Shown here in pieces: positions 24,998 through 36,310 of a DNA stretch of 64,000 nt (position 1 is the stretch's first letter; each line of letters opens with the position of its first letter). Location of the stretch: assembly GCA_019722365.1 (NCBI GenBank), contig JADFUC010000113.1, positions 1 through 64,000 on the forward strand. Direction: 5' to 3'. Made by a program: the position numbers and the translations under genes. Origin of the DNA: Lithospermum erythrorhizon. Taxonomy: Eukaryota > Streptophyta > Magnoliopsida > Boraginales > Boraginaceae. The notes beneath the pieces are model-generated. The model worked only from the letters and a program-made list of their open reading frames with translations. It made no database searches and was not told the origin of the DNA.

Positions 24998-25219
24998 CTA
25001 ATTAAACTCCCCCGTACTACCAATATCAGGATTGTAACCACCACTAGTTTCATGCAACTCCCTGATCACGTTGAATTCACCAAACACCAACCACGGCTCA
25101 CAACCAACTACTTTCATATTCTGAGCCAAGGACCTCCACAATTCCTTCCTTTCATCCCTGAAATTAGAACCATACACACATGTCAACCAGAAAACCTCCC
25201 CTATCACTACTTGCTTCAC
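24998..25219 (-). pseudogene. LINE endonuclease remnant
   Basis: A 73-residue frame reads FWLTCVYGSNFRDERKELW and then CEPWLVFGEFNVI, matching the (V/I)YGxxxxxxRxxLW...PWxxxGDFN region of the APE-type endonuclease that nicks target DNA for LINEs. The usual catalytic Asp of GDFN is Glu here. Further N-terminal motifs are not intact. Confidence 0.8.
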
Positions 25220-25747
25220 ACTACACAGAATATGTTGCTGAGTATTCCGAGCCTCCTAACCTAATTCACTAGTCGATTCCAAAGACACCCAAATCCTCCC
25301 CACTTTATTTACAAGAGTATTATGTATACATTTCCAACCAGAGAAACAATTATCAAACACATGACTATACATATCTATTCTAACTTTATTTTCAACTATA
25401 CAAAATATATCAAACTTGTTTTTATATCTATCTATATTTTTTTTGTTTTAAAGGGTTATTTAATCCCCCAACATTCCAACATGCCATCTTCATTTAAAAT
25501 TTTATTTTGGACAGAGTCCTTTATTCATCATCACCATAAAAAGCATTCTTTACGCTAGATTCCTCTCACTTTTCTTTTGAGTACTCTACTCCTACCACAC
25601 GAGCCCTCCTTCAAGACCGTGCATACCATAGAGTTCTCAATACAACGGAAAATTCACACACTTAGGAAACATATCCCGATCAATACATGACACCTCCACA
25701 TCATGGTTAGGTCAAGGAACTCCTCATCCCCAGACCTTTGCCTATCT

Positions 25748-26480
25748 TCAACAACCTTCACACTGGGTGAAGAGATCGCTAAGAAAACAACGGCCTATTC
25801 CTCCTCGGCATCTTAGCACCTTTCCAACGTATCCCAGCCCTTTAGCCTCCTCCTGAGCACTCAAAGGCACCTGGACATCTCCCCCCTCCTCCCTAAGAGG
25901 CCCAGGAAAAGAAGCCACCACAAGAGATTCATGATTATCCACCACATAACCCATTGATGACCATCCCGCTGGAACCACCACAGTGAAATTAAAGACTTTA
26001 ACATTCACCTTTGGCACAAATTCTTTCTTAGCACTACATTTAGCCAAATTTGCGCCTAATAACCCACAAGTTCTACATTTAAAGGGCAACCACCATATTC
26101 CAATTTGAAAGTTCTCCTTTCCTCATCTCTTCAGCCCACCAATTTGACTTCTTTCCGGGCATTGTTGCCTCAAATATTTAATCCTAGTCATCTCCATCGC
26201 TGGCAACAAGCGTAGCGGATTTTCCAATAGTGCTAGCAATCAAGCCCAATTCTTCAAGATCATAGTGCTCCAATGATAACCCAGGAAACCTAACCCACAC
26301 TGGCAACTTCTCAATACCTCATGTCCATTTTTAGCCTCGCTGGGCTCCCAATTTTAGCACTAGTTGTCTCAGAGTACATCCATGGCCCTTCAGCAATAAT
26401 TTTCTCCCTTAGCTCTTCCACTCAAATCTGAACACAAACAACCCTGAATCAAGCTTAAAGGTCTCCACTTGACCACAATC
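25748..26480 (-). pseudogene. LINE ORF1 remnant (DUF4283 and zinc knuckle)
   Basis: Minus-strand translation at about 26310-26150 reads KLPVWVRFPGLSLEHYDLEE and on to IASTIGKSATL, typical of the DUF4283 region of plant LINE ORF1 (LPxWVxxPGLPLxxW). It then meets stops. The frame at 25748-26089 starts MPFKCRTCGLLGANLAKC, a CCHC-like knuckle in which the His position is Ala. In living elements ORF1 binds the element RNA. Confidence 0.72.
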
Positions 26481-27965
26481 CTTTCATTGCATCTTGACAA
26501 AATTCGACATCACACCTCACCATTCACCGGCCTCTACCCACCGCCGACTTTATCTTTACCACCGGTACCCCCTCCACAACCTCCGGCTGAGTAAACTTCA
26601 TCATAATCCTACCTTGTTTCTCAAAACCATGCACTTTTCTCACTCTGCCTGCCATGCCTACCGTAACTCGCTATTACCATCACCGGAGACTACGCCATCA
26701 CCACCACGAACCTCGCCATCACTAGTTTGACCATCAATTTTAATTTTTTGTGAATCTAGGGTTTGAATTTTGGGGGAAATGTTGCTCACAAGAGACGAAG
26801 TTTCTCGAATTTTTGAGAGCATTTTCGCTCCATTTTTTCTTCCGTTTCACTTGAAATAATGTTAAAATAAGCTACGCATTGTTGTTATCATTGAGTTTGT
26901 GGCCTCTGGGGCCCATAATTTGATAGTTCACAAGGCCCCTTAAATGTTAATTGTATCATTCTTACTCTCGCTTATATGTGATCATATCTACAAGCATTTC
27001 CTTTTATTGTTGGGGTTATGAAAGATTACTATACCCTACATAATACTCCATTTGTTCCTTTTTAGTTTTCTTTCCCAGCTTGCACATGTAGATTAAGAAA
27101 ATGAAAAAAATAGTCAAAAGTATATTGAAAATGTGTAATGAAATTAATTAAAATATATCATTTGGTTGGTTGATAATTTTAATAACAAAAGTACATTAAA
27201 ATATAATATTACAAAGATAATTTTCTATACTAAAGACAAAGTAATTTGAAACAAAAAAATTGGTCTAAGAAATGTGAACTTATAATATATATAATTACTC
27301 CTAAAAGCAAAAATAATCTTTAAATCAAAAGCAATTATTAGGGTTAAAAAATGAGTTTAAAAGTACATTGGATTCTGAAACACTCAACTATTATGAAAAA
27401 ATAATTTTTTGTTATACAATCACATACTACTCCGTATTATGGAATGGTAGTAATACAAAATTTAGTATTCTTTTTTCAATCTGCCATCCTAAATTTATTT
27501 TTAATAATTAAGAATTAATGATTATTTTACTTATATCTCTAATCAATGAATAAAATAACAATTAATGAATGTATCGGGTATTACAAACATTAAACATGAA
27601 ACTCAAAATTGATAACCACTATAAATCTTTTTTAAACAACGCTCTATATATATAAAAATCAAAAGAAGACATCAAAGATATTGCATACCCCATAAAAGCT
27701 CAAAAATGTCATACAACTCATACAACACATATAATCATACAACTCACAGATAAACTGTAAACAATATAAATCATAAACTACAAGAGATGGTAAAAGAAAT
27801 GGTCATGGAAACACTGAGGCCTTCGTTAAAAACCTTATCGAAGAAAACCGAATCGACAAACTCATATACCTCAAGAGCCCCGCCATGTCAAAATGTGACT
27901 GGCGCGTGTCGGATACCGATCAAGATAAAGCGTAGGTCGCTAGTTCGACCCTAGCAACGATAACT
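26481..27965. other. AT-rich spacer between the two LINEs
   Basis: Bases 26481-26850 are moderately GC-rich and may belong to the leader of the upstream LINE. Bases 26900-27860 are AT-rich with no recognised gene. Near 27046 the sequence tactccatttgttcctttt resembles a MITE end, but I found no partner end downstream. Confidence 0.45.
27890..27965 (+). repeat. Weak tRNA-like (SINE head) candidate
   Basis: The stretch contains tggcgcgtgtcgg, similar to a pol III A box, and about 40 bases later tagttcgacccta, similar to a B box (GGTTCGANNCC). No poly(A) tail or flanking duplication was found, and it abuts the 3' end of the second LINE. It could be chance or a truncated SINE. Confidence 0.25.
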
Positions 27966-27978
27966 CCTGACGCTGGAT

Positions 27979-28381
27979 TTAATCAAAAGCCGCCTCCATT
28001 CCTCGCCCGCCAAATCTCATGAACCAAGACACAAAGAGCAAGGATAATGGCCTCGTCATCGCTCTTGCCTCCATGCCCTTCAATCCAATTTGATAGCACT
28101 CTCCAAGGTAGTCATCTCTCCCACGCCCAACCAGCCCGTATAAATACCCATAATGGCCAGGTGAACGGACAAACATGAAGGCCTCATCTTCATTCCCCGC
28201 AAAAAAATACAAGAAACATCGTCAGTTCATGGTCGCAGAGAGTCCCTAGCCAACTGCTTCCTATAACCAGGCGTAAGGAAAATTGGGAGAATGAGTGCCT
28301 CCAAATAATCCTCATCCAAGGGTATGTCGGATTGGGAACTCTCAAAGTTTCATAAACCAAGTTAGTATTAAATCTTCCCAT
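27979..28381 (-). pseudogene. zf-RVT tail of second LINE
   Basis: Two adjacent frames read DEAFMFVRSPGHYGYLYGLV and then LSLLFVSWFMRFGGRGMEAAF. The second matches the end of plant LINE zf-RVT proteins, which commonly read LLFxxxVxxIWxARNxxxF. The histidine and cysteines of the domain are poorly kept. Confidence 0.5.
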
Positions 28382-29025
28382 TTACATAACAACAAAGGTG
28401 TACCAGAATAGTACCTCAACCCCTCCAAAATGTGAAAGGAGCTGATCCCGACGGAAGACAAACAAAAGGAAACGAATCTCGATCACGAGGCTTAATAGTC
28501 CCGTATGAAGTATCCTAAGAAATGTTTTCGACAAACTCGACCTGATGGTATCACTCACGATAAAGGCTAAATGGCCCGAAATAATAAGCAACATTCCATT
28601 TCCGTATATCCATAAGACCAAGTCACTTCCAATTTGGGGAGAGCCGCAAATATCGGCCCCACGCCACACGAGCCGGGCCGACCTCCCCTGTAAAAATCGA
28701 GTACACGACGAGCGAATCTTTTAAGGACCGCAGATCACGATCGGAAAGACCCGGGAACCGTAACCCATCAACTCCCCCGAATTGGCGCATCTAATGCAGC
28801 TCGACCTTCCCGGCATAAGAAAGAGAATGATGACCCCATTTCAGAATAAATCGGTCAATAACATCCGTGAAAGGCAAGGCCTCGACCGACACCGACGTAG
28901 GGCCACAGATTCTTGGCAATGTGACCGGGAAAAGTACCTTCTAAAAACCCACGCCTCCAATGCTCCTTTCTCCGGCCTCTCGACCCCGCTGCTAAGCACG
29001 GAGGATTTAGCCGGATGCGAGAGGC

Positions 29026-29925
29026 CTAAAACTCCTTCAAAGCCCTTAAACATGTCATGAGGACCTCAACAGATGCCATATCCCCGTAAGAAAATAGTAT
29101 TAAATCATCCACAAAATGCAAGGTGAGTACATGAGCTTTGACATTTCGGATGAAAACTGAAGACATCCCTCGAGTTCGACTCGAGTAGTCTTCGAGATAT
29201 TCAATACAAAAGAAGGAAGAGAGCCGGCGACATCGGATCACCTTTGTATCAACCCTTTCTTGCCTTCAAAATAGCCATGAAGCTCACCATTAAAGGATAT
29301 CGGTAGCGTGGTTTCCGAAGTAGTTTCACGATCCATCCAATGAATAGCCCGCAACCCAAAACCCCTCAAACATCCTCTAAAAGCCCAGAGACTGTGATCA
29401 AATGCCTTCCGATGTCCATCATAAGTTATTGTTAACCCGAGTGCACCCGATCTATTATAACCCCTAACTAGCCCCGTGCAACCCAAATATTATCTACGAT
29501 GTTTCGCCTCACACAAACACCCCGAGCCTTATCAATAAGTTTAGTAGTAAGATAGGATAAACGCTTGAGCAAAATCTTTTAGCAATGACTCTCTTTATAC
29601 AAGACATTAGTCAGCCCAATCGGCCGGAAGTCACTAACCCGAGGAGACCCCGAGACCTTTGGTAAGAGGGCAAGAATTGTATGATTCCAATTCTTCAAGA
29701 GGACCCCCGTAACAAAGAATTCCCGAACGGCTCTACAAACATCCCCTCCAACCAAATCCCAACGAGACTTGAAGAAAGCAGAAGAGAACCCATCCGGGCC
29801 CGGAGCCTTTTCATTTCCAATATCGAACAATGCCTTCCCGTATCTCAATGTCAAGAACCGGAGCAACCAGATACCCATCGCCGCACTCAAAATATAATCC
29901 ATTCGATACCACGTCCTTGTCAATC
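29026..29925 (-). pseudogene. Reverse transcriptase of second LINE
   Basis: The frame at 29579-29923 contains NEKAPGPDGFSSAFFKSRWD and later ILALLPKVSGSPRVSDFRPI, both standard RT entry segments (KxPGPDGFxxxFFKxxW; xLIPKxxxPxxxxDFRPIxL). The frame at 29238-29486 contains AFDHSLW and a GYFEGKKGLIQ segment (motif xxFxGKRGLRQGDPLSP). The frame at 29026-29241 has FVDD at 29115-29104 in place of FADD, followed by LILFSYGD. Three frames are used, so it is dead. Confidence 0.87.
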
Positions 29926-30093
29926 GGGGCGAACTTCCCTAAGAACCAAAAGATCCCCATGTGTCCACAGATAAACCCTTCCTGAGAAAGGTTGTGAAGA
30001 ACTATCCGATTCTAACAATACGAGAAATGGAATTTCGCACATTGTCCCAAGTGAATAAGACTATGGAAATATTTAGTACATCGATCATCTCCT

Positions 30094-31153
30094 CTAATAA
30101 AAACTCATAGCCAGTGATTTTTGGTCGATGAAGTCTTCGCCGCCTCCGACACAAGAAATTAGCCCCTTTCCTAACTCATGGCATTTCGATTTTAATGTTA
30201 CATTCAAAGGATCGTCCATATGAGCTTGGACCGCATCCTTGAATGCAACATTAGCCTCCTTAGCCTTCTCAAAAATACTTCCAAACTCATCCCGATTTAG
30301 AGCTTTTAGCGGGGCTTTCAGGGCCTTCAATTTCGAACATAAAGAAAATTGAGCCATCCCTCCATGCCAAGTGTCCCAAACCGAACGCAAGACATCATCA
30401 AAGGAGGGGTGATCCAACCACATGTCTTATAACTGGCAAAGGTCAGATACCACTAGTAAAATTCTTCACCAATGAAGTAATAACCGGACAGTGGTCACTG
30501 ACCGGCTCCATGGGAAGAAAAGATGCCGAACAGGTCAAATCAAGGGAGCTCCAAACGTTATTTATGAGCACCCTATCTAACTTGGACCAAATGGAGCCAT
30601 TTGTCCAAGTGAAGAGCTCCATAAATGGGAAAGATCCTCCATACTCATGGCCATCCTAAAATCTAGCAAAAATCTTAATATCGCATTTGGGTCGAGCACC
30701 CCCGCCAACTTTATCATTAGATGAAGACAACAATCAAATTGGCGAATCCACGGCAGCCAGAGGAGCCAAACCAAAGTTAAATGGTCCCATAATTTCCTCT
30801 CGACAATACAATAAACCGGATAAACAAAAGTAACTATAAAGGAAACTCAAGGTCACCTTTTGCCAAATACCCGAGTGGACGGCTGAATCCACCTCAAGCA
30901 CATCACAAGTGACACGTGAGCCATCCCAAAGGATGAGCATCCGACCACCATCAATAAAGTCATAATTGGTACATGAACCCCATCCGGGAAACCGAGATGA
31001 AATAAAAGTACCAACGCGAGCCTTAGACAACTTAGTTTCTAATAAACAAGCAATTGAAACAGAGTGGGAAGAACATAACTTACCGGATAATATTGGTAGC
31101 TGAAAGGACAGAGGCCCACAAAGTCTCCGTGACGTCTGTGTCATTATCCGCAT
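30094..31153 (-). pseudogene. Endonuclease and linker of second LINE
   Basis: The frame at 30734-31153 contains SIACLLETKLSKARVGTFIS, matching the (L)xxLxETKx start of LINE endonucleases. A frame around 30590-30510 reads RVLINNVW and on to LPMEPVSDHCPVIT, the (K/R)LDRVLxNxxW...xxxSDHCP end of that domain with its catalytic Asp and His. The 109-residue frame at 30094-30423 (MWLDHPSFDDVLRSVW) is the linker before RT (WxxHxxFxxxVxxxW). Confidence 0.8.
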
Positions 31154-31306
31154 GGAGACACCGAGGAGGATACGGCTCCTCCGCGCCCATTAGAATTACC
31201 CTTACGAGTCACATGTTGCCATACTCCCCCTCCTTATCTTGATTACCATCCACACAAATAGAAGGGACCAAAGCACCGATTTGTAAATTTGGAACATCCG
31301 CTGCCT

Positions 31307-31570
31307 TTAGTACCACTGGGCCTCCCGACCATTCACATCGAAAGAATTAAAGCGGTGACTACACCTAACCCGGGCAACAATGTACTTAGCCTTACCAACT
31401 CCCTTCAACCCCTTTCCTTTCAATAACTGAGCATCAACCATAGGAATACCACCGTTAACCCCCGGAAAAGGCCCATTCACAATCGGAACATCAACACACT
31501 CCTTCGGCAATGGGTCCTTGGACAGTGCAACACTCCGAGTCTTGACACGAGCCTTCGAACGAGTCACCAT
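31307..31570 (-). pseudogene. ORF1 tail of second LINE
   Basis: An 87-residue frame begins MVTRSKARVKTRSVALSKDP and ends near the endonuclease start. It is basic at its N-terminus. It has no zinc knuckle; I assign it by position only, as the C-terminal or inter-ORF part of the LINE. Confidence 0.4.
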
Positions 31571-32231
31571 AGGAGGAGCAACCGAACCGGATTATGAGGC
31601 AATCAGAGAGAACAAACCGGAGGGGGACAACCGAGCCTCGACAACTTTTTGTATTTTTTAATACATTAAATAGGGATTTAAAAGAAAAATCAATCAAATA
31701 TTGAATCGAAATTTCATAAATATAAGTATTTAAAGAGATAATTTATTTTTACTAGGATGACAATCAAATCTTCAAAAATATTCCGTAAATGTTTAGAAAA
31801 TTACATTCTTGCAAATTTCGCATGTGAATTTGTGATAACTGATCCGTAGTAATAGTTGCATTGTACATCCAATAAAAAATTCAGTTGGTAAGAGTGCAAG
31901 ATCATTGAAAGAGAGAGAGAAAGAGAGGAGGACCAGATCTCAAAATCTCATTTATAGTTGCAGCGATCTTTCTGGTTCTATTATTGTCTGTAGACTGAGG
32001 CAAAAAGAGCAGAGAAGGTCTTGGACATTTTTTCCATCTTTAAAAACCTTATTAGTTTTGTCACCATCTTTTGTGTAGAGCAACTTTCATATGATTCCCA
32101 TATGCACTCTTCTTGCTCTCTCTATTTCTAACCCAAACTTTTTGTCTTCTATGTCAGCTTCTTCAGATCCATCCTCATCTATTCTCTCCTCCTAATATTA
32201 GAAACAAAACATAGAAAAAAACCAATGGTCC
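31571..32231. other. Upstream region of the WAV3-like gene
   Basis: No coding region is supported. It includes a GA-rich run (about 31908-31931) and CT-rich stretches near 32110-32190, as is common in plant promoters. The boundary with the second LINE lies somewhere around 31570-31690. Confidence 0.45.
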
Positions 32232-32240
32232 CTATATAAG
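32232..32240 (+). promoter_or_regulatory. TATA box of the WAV3-like gene
   Basis: CTATATAAG lies about 95 bases before the proposed start codon at 32335, which leaves a short 5' leader of roughly 60-70 bases. The leader contains a local duplication: tctccatttcaagaaa occurs at about 32289 and again at about 32320. Confidence 0.55.
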
Positions 32241-32334
32241 AGTGCCATTTTCTATACATTTTCTTGGACAACTTTGGAAACATTTTTTTCTCCATTTCAA
32301 GAAAAGGTTTCCATTCTTTTCTCCATTTCAAGAA

Positions 32335-35062
32335 ATGGGGACCGGTTGGAGAAGGGCATTTTGCGCAACAATCCCAAGAGATAGAGAAACCAAGGTTGTT
32401 ATAGATAACAATAGACATCAACAACAACAACAACAACTACCTGTATCACAAAGTTGCAAAAGTCAAGGTCCAAGTCCTAGTCCTAGTCCTCGGAGCATTT
32501 CCAAACTTGGTTTTTTCAGCAATCCCACTACTCCTCGTATGCGTCAATCTCAGCATCAACTCAACACAAAAATAGCATCTTCTAATAATACTGATGCACT
32601 CATTAGCCCAAGACTTCATTGCAAAACCACTACTACACTTTCTACCAAAAGCCAAAGAACTAAACCTTCTTCTCCTAGATCCCCCTTTTCCATCCTCAAG
32701 AACACTCTTCGCCTCACTAAAGTAAGCATTTATATGTTTTCTTTATTCATTTTAATGTTTTCACATCCTATGAGGTCAAAGATTTCATATTCTATAGCTC
32801 CTGGATATAATGAAATAAAAAAAAATGACCCATGCTACTACTACACTTCTTATCTTTTGTGAAGTGGTAGATAGTTAGTTGCACGTCAATCTCAGCCTCT
32901 CAGGTAAATTCGAAAAGAACTTTCCTCTTTTCATAGGGTAAGATTGCGTACTATACAACCCAACCCCTTGTTCTGCTTAGGCGGAATGCTCTTTAAAGAC
33001 ACATTGAGGAATGTTGACTATGTTGTTTATTCATTTTCAAGTTTAATCTGCCCATTATTATTTTCTCAATTTTGTGATCTTATTTTTCATATTAAAATAT
33101 ATCATAATCATTGTGTAATAATTTAACAATATATGAGTTTCTTTTTAAAATTTGTTCCAATGTCACCCTCCTATACAAATTTGTGCTTATATTTTTCTTG
33201 TACGTGTCATGTGTGGATTGCAGAGCTATTGTGGGGTATGTATGCAGAGTGTGAAAACAGGGCAAGGAATGGCAATATACACAGCTGAATGCTCTCACAT
33301 TTTCCATTTTCCTTGTATAGCTTCACATGTTAAGAAACAGGGAAAACTTGTTTGTCCACTTTGCAATTCCACATGGAAAGATGTCCCATTACTAGCAAAT
33401 TATAGACTTCAAGAACAACAAGATGAAGAGCCTCAACAAGTGCAAGAAAAAGAAATCATTGTTGATGAAAATGCTACCAAGCAGGATTCAACACCAACAA
33501 CTCCCAGGCATCACCGTCCTTCACTACCAAATGTCAGAATAAATCATTATGGTGACGATGAACCGCTTTTGACTCCGAAATGTAGTACCATCTCCGAAGC
33601 AAATGAGGAGTTTGAAGGTGGGGATGACGAGGAGATTGAAGAGTTTAAAGGGTTCTTTGTAAATCAAATTTCGAGCGATCGAAATGGGGTGGCTCGTGGG
33701 GGTAGAAATGTTGAGGTGAGCTTGTTTCCTGAAGCAGCGCTTATTTCAATTGGTCAGAGTCATGAGACTTATGCTGTCGTTTTGAGGATTAAAGCGCCGC
33801 CCCCAGCACCCGTTGCAAGGAATAGTTTGGACCCGGCTCAACGGGCTCCGATTGATTTGGTTACGGTTCTTGATGTTAGTGAGAGTATGAGTGGAGCCAA
33901 GCTGCAGATGCTCAAAAGAGCAATGCGTTTGGTTATTTCTTCACTCGGCTCGGCTGACCGTCTTTCCATTGTGTCGTTTTCGGCTGTGCCAAAACGACTT
34001 ATGCCACTGAGGAGAATGACCTCCCAAGGTCAACGAGTAGCTCGTCGATTCATTGACCGGCTTGTTTGTAGCCAAGGTACCAGTGTTGGTGAGGCTTTAA
34101 GGAAAGCCTCCAGAGTTCTTGAAGATAGACGCGAGAGGAATCCAGTTGCAAGCATCATGTTACTATCTGACAGCCATGATGAAAGTGTTCAAACAAGTAA
34201 TAACAATCAAAGGAAGGGATCTTCTCAAGCTTCTTCAACTCGGTTTTCCCACGTTGAGATCCCGGTTCAATCTTCCGGGTTTGGTGGAAATTCTAGCTAT
34301 AAGCAAGAGCCAGCCGAGGATGCGTTTACCAAATGTGTTGGCGGTTTATTATGCGTGGTTGTTCAAGATTTACGCGTGCAGCTTGGTTTTGCCTATGGAT
34401 CTGACCCAGCAGAGGTTTCAGCCGCCTATTTGTCTAATGGGCGTCCCACGGTGTTGAATGGTAGCTCCTTTTGCCTTGGCAATTTTTATGCAGAGGAAGA
34501 GAGGGAGGTGTTATTGGAGCTTCGAGTACCCAAATCTGCATTGGGATCACACCATGTTTTATCAGTCCAATGTTGTTATAAAGATCCAGCTACTCAGGAG
34601 TTAGTCTTCGGGAGCGAGCAAGCTTTATTGGTGCCTAGATTACAAGCCGTTCGATCATCGTCTACAAGGATTGAACGGTTGAGGAGTATATTTATAACAA
34701 CTCGGGCCATAGCCGAGTCGCGTCGATTAGTGGAACATAACGAGCTGACGAGCGCAATGCAGTTATTAACATCGGCTCGGACATTGTTATTGCAGTCTGG
34801 TCGAGCATCAACAGAGGAGTACATTAAGGGCTTAGAAGCCGAGTTGTCGGACGTGCAATGGAGGAAGCATTACCAACAACAGATGATCCAACAACGGAGA
34901 ATGAATGAAAGGGAAGAGGCATTGTTTGTCGATGAGAATGGCGAGCCTCTAACGCCATCGTCGGCTTGGAGGGCGGCAGAGAAGCTGGCTAAGGTGGTCC
35001 AGATGAAAAAGTCCATGAATAGAGTAATTGATTTACATGGCTTTGACAACGCTAGATTTTAA
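32335..35062 (+). CDS. WAV3-type RING-H2/VWA E3 ubiquitin ligase
   Basis: This complete two-exon gene has exon 1 at 32335-32721, an intron at 32722-33223 (gtaagc...ttgcag, phase 0) and exon 2 at 33224-35062, giving 741 residues. The start is the Met of MGTGWRRAFC, the conserved N-terminus of WAV3 proteins; the frame is open 31 codons further upstream, but that part does not resemble the family. Residues 11-128 are low-complexity, with a poly-Gln run and many Ser, Thr and Pro. A RING-H2 domain uses C132, C135, C152, H154, H157, C160, C173 and C176. A von Willebrand A domain (about 340-450) has the metal-site motif DVSES at 346-350. A VWA-associated beta-rich region follows (about 494-600), then a helical, Gln-rich C-terminus. 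Arabidopsis WAV3 relatives are E3 ligases affecting root gravitropism and waving. No break is visible. Intron splicing is inferred from the junction sequences and family alignment. Confidence 0.93.
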
Positions 35063-35346
35063 GTTTCTAATGTCATAGACTAAAATGTAATGATTTTCTT
35101 TAGATATTTCTTGTAGAATGGAGCATGAGTGAAGGTATAAAAAGCACTTCCAAATTGTTACCCCGTTAAGATCTTAAACTACTCCGTATTAATTAAAGCA
35201 TAGCGTTGCAGTATGTAGTATGTACGACTTCGTTTTAAATGGGCTCAGCTATACACACATCCAAAGAGTAAAACGAGGGGATGAAATTACTTAATTGCCC
35301 AACAACCACCATGTTTGGTTTTCTTTTTTGGTAGATAACTATTCCA
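35063..35346. other. 3' flank of the WAV3-like gene
   Basis: The 3' untranslated region should start here; AT-rich sequence with candidates such as aaaatgtaatg near 35083 could include the polyadenylation signals. No gene is seen. Confidence 0.45.
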
Positions 35347-35605
35347 TACTACTATCTCCATTTCAAATTAACTTGGAGATTTATTTTGAACATTTGATCA
35401 ATTTATATTTGATCAACTTTTTAAATTGCTTAATTTTAACTTTGTATCATCATTTTTATATCATTATAATCTATACATAATATATTTTCATATAAATATT
35501 TTGAATACCAAAAAAAATATATTTATATAAAAATTATAATGAATCAAACATGACGAATTCAAATGACAAAATAAATAACTCAATCTAATTTTGAATGAGG
35601 GAGTA
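35347..35605. mobile_element. MITE, Stowaway/mariner-like, about 259 bp
   Basis: The left end reads tactactatctccatttcaa and the reverse complement of the right end reads tactccctcattcaaaatt. Both are followed by matching AT-rich sequence containing atttattttg. The element lies about 285 bases after the stop codon of the WAV3-like gene. Confidence 0.6.
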
Positions 35606-35626
35606 TTACAAACAACAAATGTTAGT

Positions 35627-35656
35627 TGTGAGACCATACATTATTGTCTCACAACG
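35627..35656. repeat. Inverted repeat gttgtgagac/gtctcacaac
   Basis: Two perfect 10-base arms are separated by about 10-13 bases. The phrase caaatgttagttgtg occurs just before the first arm and again at about 35672, so the hairpin lies between short direct repeats. Confidence 0.7.
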
Positions 35657-35659
35657 TTA

Positions 35660-36160
35660 TGTAGACCACACAAATGTTAGTTGTGTATTTATAAAGCATC
35701 CTAATTTTAAAGATATCATCCATTCTTGACTTTGATAGAGGTTAGGTAACACTTTAAACCAAACATGAGATAAGAAACCATCAATAATAATATAAATTGT
35801 AAAAGTTTATTTTTCAACTAAGACGTAGCCTCAAAAGATCATATATCGCTTCAATTTGTTAACTTCGAATAAGTATTATCACCTTAGCTTTCTATACAGC
35901 GTTCGAGTCACGCAGCATCGAATCTCGACTGAAATGCTTAAATGAAGCTCAAGCCCCGACCAATTTGAAAAGACATCAAGCAGATACCACTTACGTATAA
36001 CTCAAGGAGATAAATAGCGTAATAAAGATTAGTTTGAGGCTCAAAACTTTAGAGTGGGAGCATGTTTGAGAGGAGCCACTAGCCCACTACTATCATTAAG
36101 GCAGAACACTGATCCTTCAATTTAAAGTCTAGTTATCAAAGTCATGGACAATAAGCAATG
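35660..36160. other. Intergenic DNA, nothing recognised
   Basis: No frame of note and no element ends were found in this stretch. Confidence 0.4.
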
Positions 36161-36169
36161 GGCCCATAC

Positions 36170-36310
36170 GCGAACTCCAAAATCCGCTTATTTCGGCCGC
36201 TTATTTACCGCTATCGCCGCTATTTGTCGCTAAATCAGAAGGCTATTGTCAGCGACGCAAGACCGCGATATCAGCGATCGCCGCTATTTATCGCTATTTA
36301 CAACCACGGC
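36170..36310. repeat. Cluster of ccgctattt-type repeats
   Basis: Short motifs like ccgcttattt, ccgctatttgtcgct and ccgctatttatcgctattt recur at least six times in about 130 bases, with one part inverted (gcgatatcagcgatcgc). Arrays of this kind are often seen near the ends of plant hAT elements. I found no matching opposite end, so only a fragment is claimed. Confidence 0.5.

Larger units (their letters stand above)
19930..26480 (-). mobile_element. LINE (L1-type) retrotransposon, degenerate and interrupted
   Basis: Read on the minus strand from 26480 downward, the order is ORF1 with a DUF4283-like segment and a zinc-knuckle-like motif, an endonuclease domain, reverse transcriptase and a C-terminal zf-RVT domain. 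This is the layout of plant L1-type LINEs. All domains contain stops or frameshifts. The RT domain is split by a 2.26 kb insertion (21336-23592). Without the insertion the element is about 4.3 kb, so it has also lost sequence relative to a full LINE of about 6 kb. The poly(A) end is not visible. Confidence 0.85.
27970..31570 (-). mobile_element. Second LINE (L1-type), degenerate
   Basis: Read on the minus strand, the remnants are an ORF1 tail (31307-31570), endonuclease (about 31150-30480), the linker before RT (30094-30423), RT (about 29925-29026) and a zf-RVT tail (28381-27979). The order and orientation match the LINE at 19930-26480, but the protein sequences differ clearly, so this is a separate insertion, not a local copy. 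Frames break repeatedly. Confidence 0.85.

Noticed and set aside
27979..31570. Many minus-strand frames of 60-140 residues that could be read as separate small genes
   Set aside because: They carry LINE endonuclease, RT and zf-RVT motifs in order, so they are pieces of one dead element.
32944..33126. 60-residue frame between the two exons of the WAV3-like gene
   Set aside because: It lies within the 502-base intron, is AT-rich and hydrophobic, and has no family match.
33152..33223. Met at 33152 as an alternative start of the WAV3-like gene
   Set aside because: The 24 codons before the splice acceptor are intron-like, and the family N-terminus MGTGWRRAFC is found in exon 1 with a matching phase-0 donor.
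34119..34457. 112-residue plus-strand frame
   Set aside because: It is another frame of exon 2 of the WAV3-like gene.
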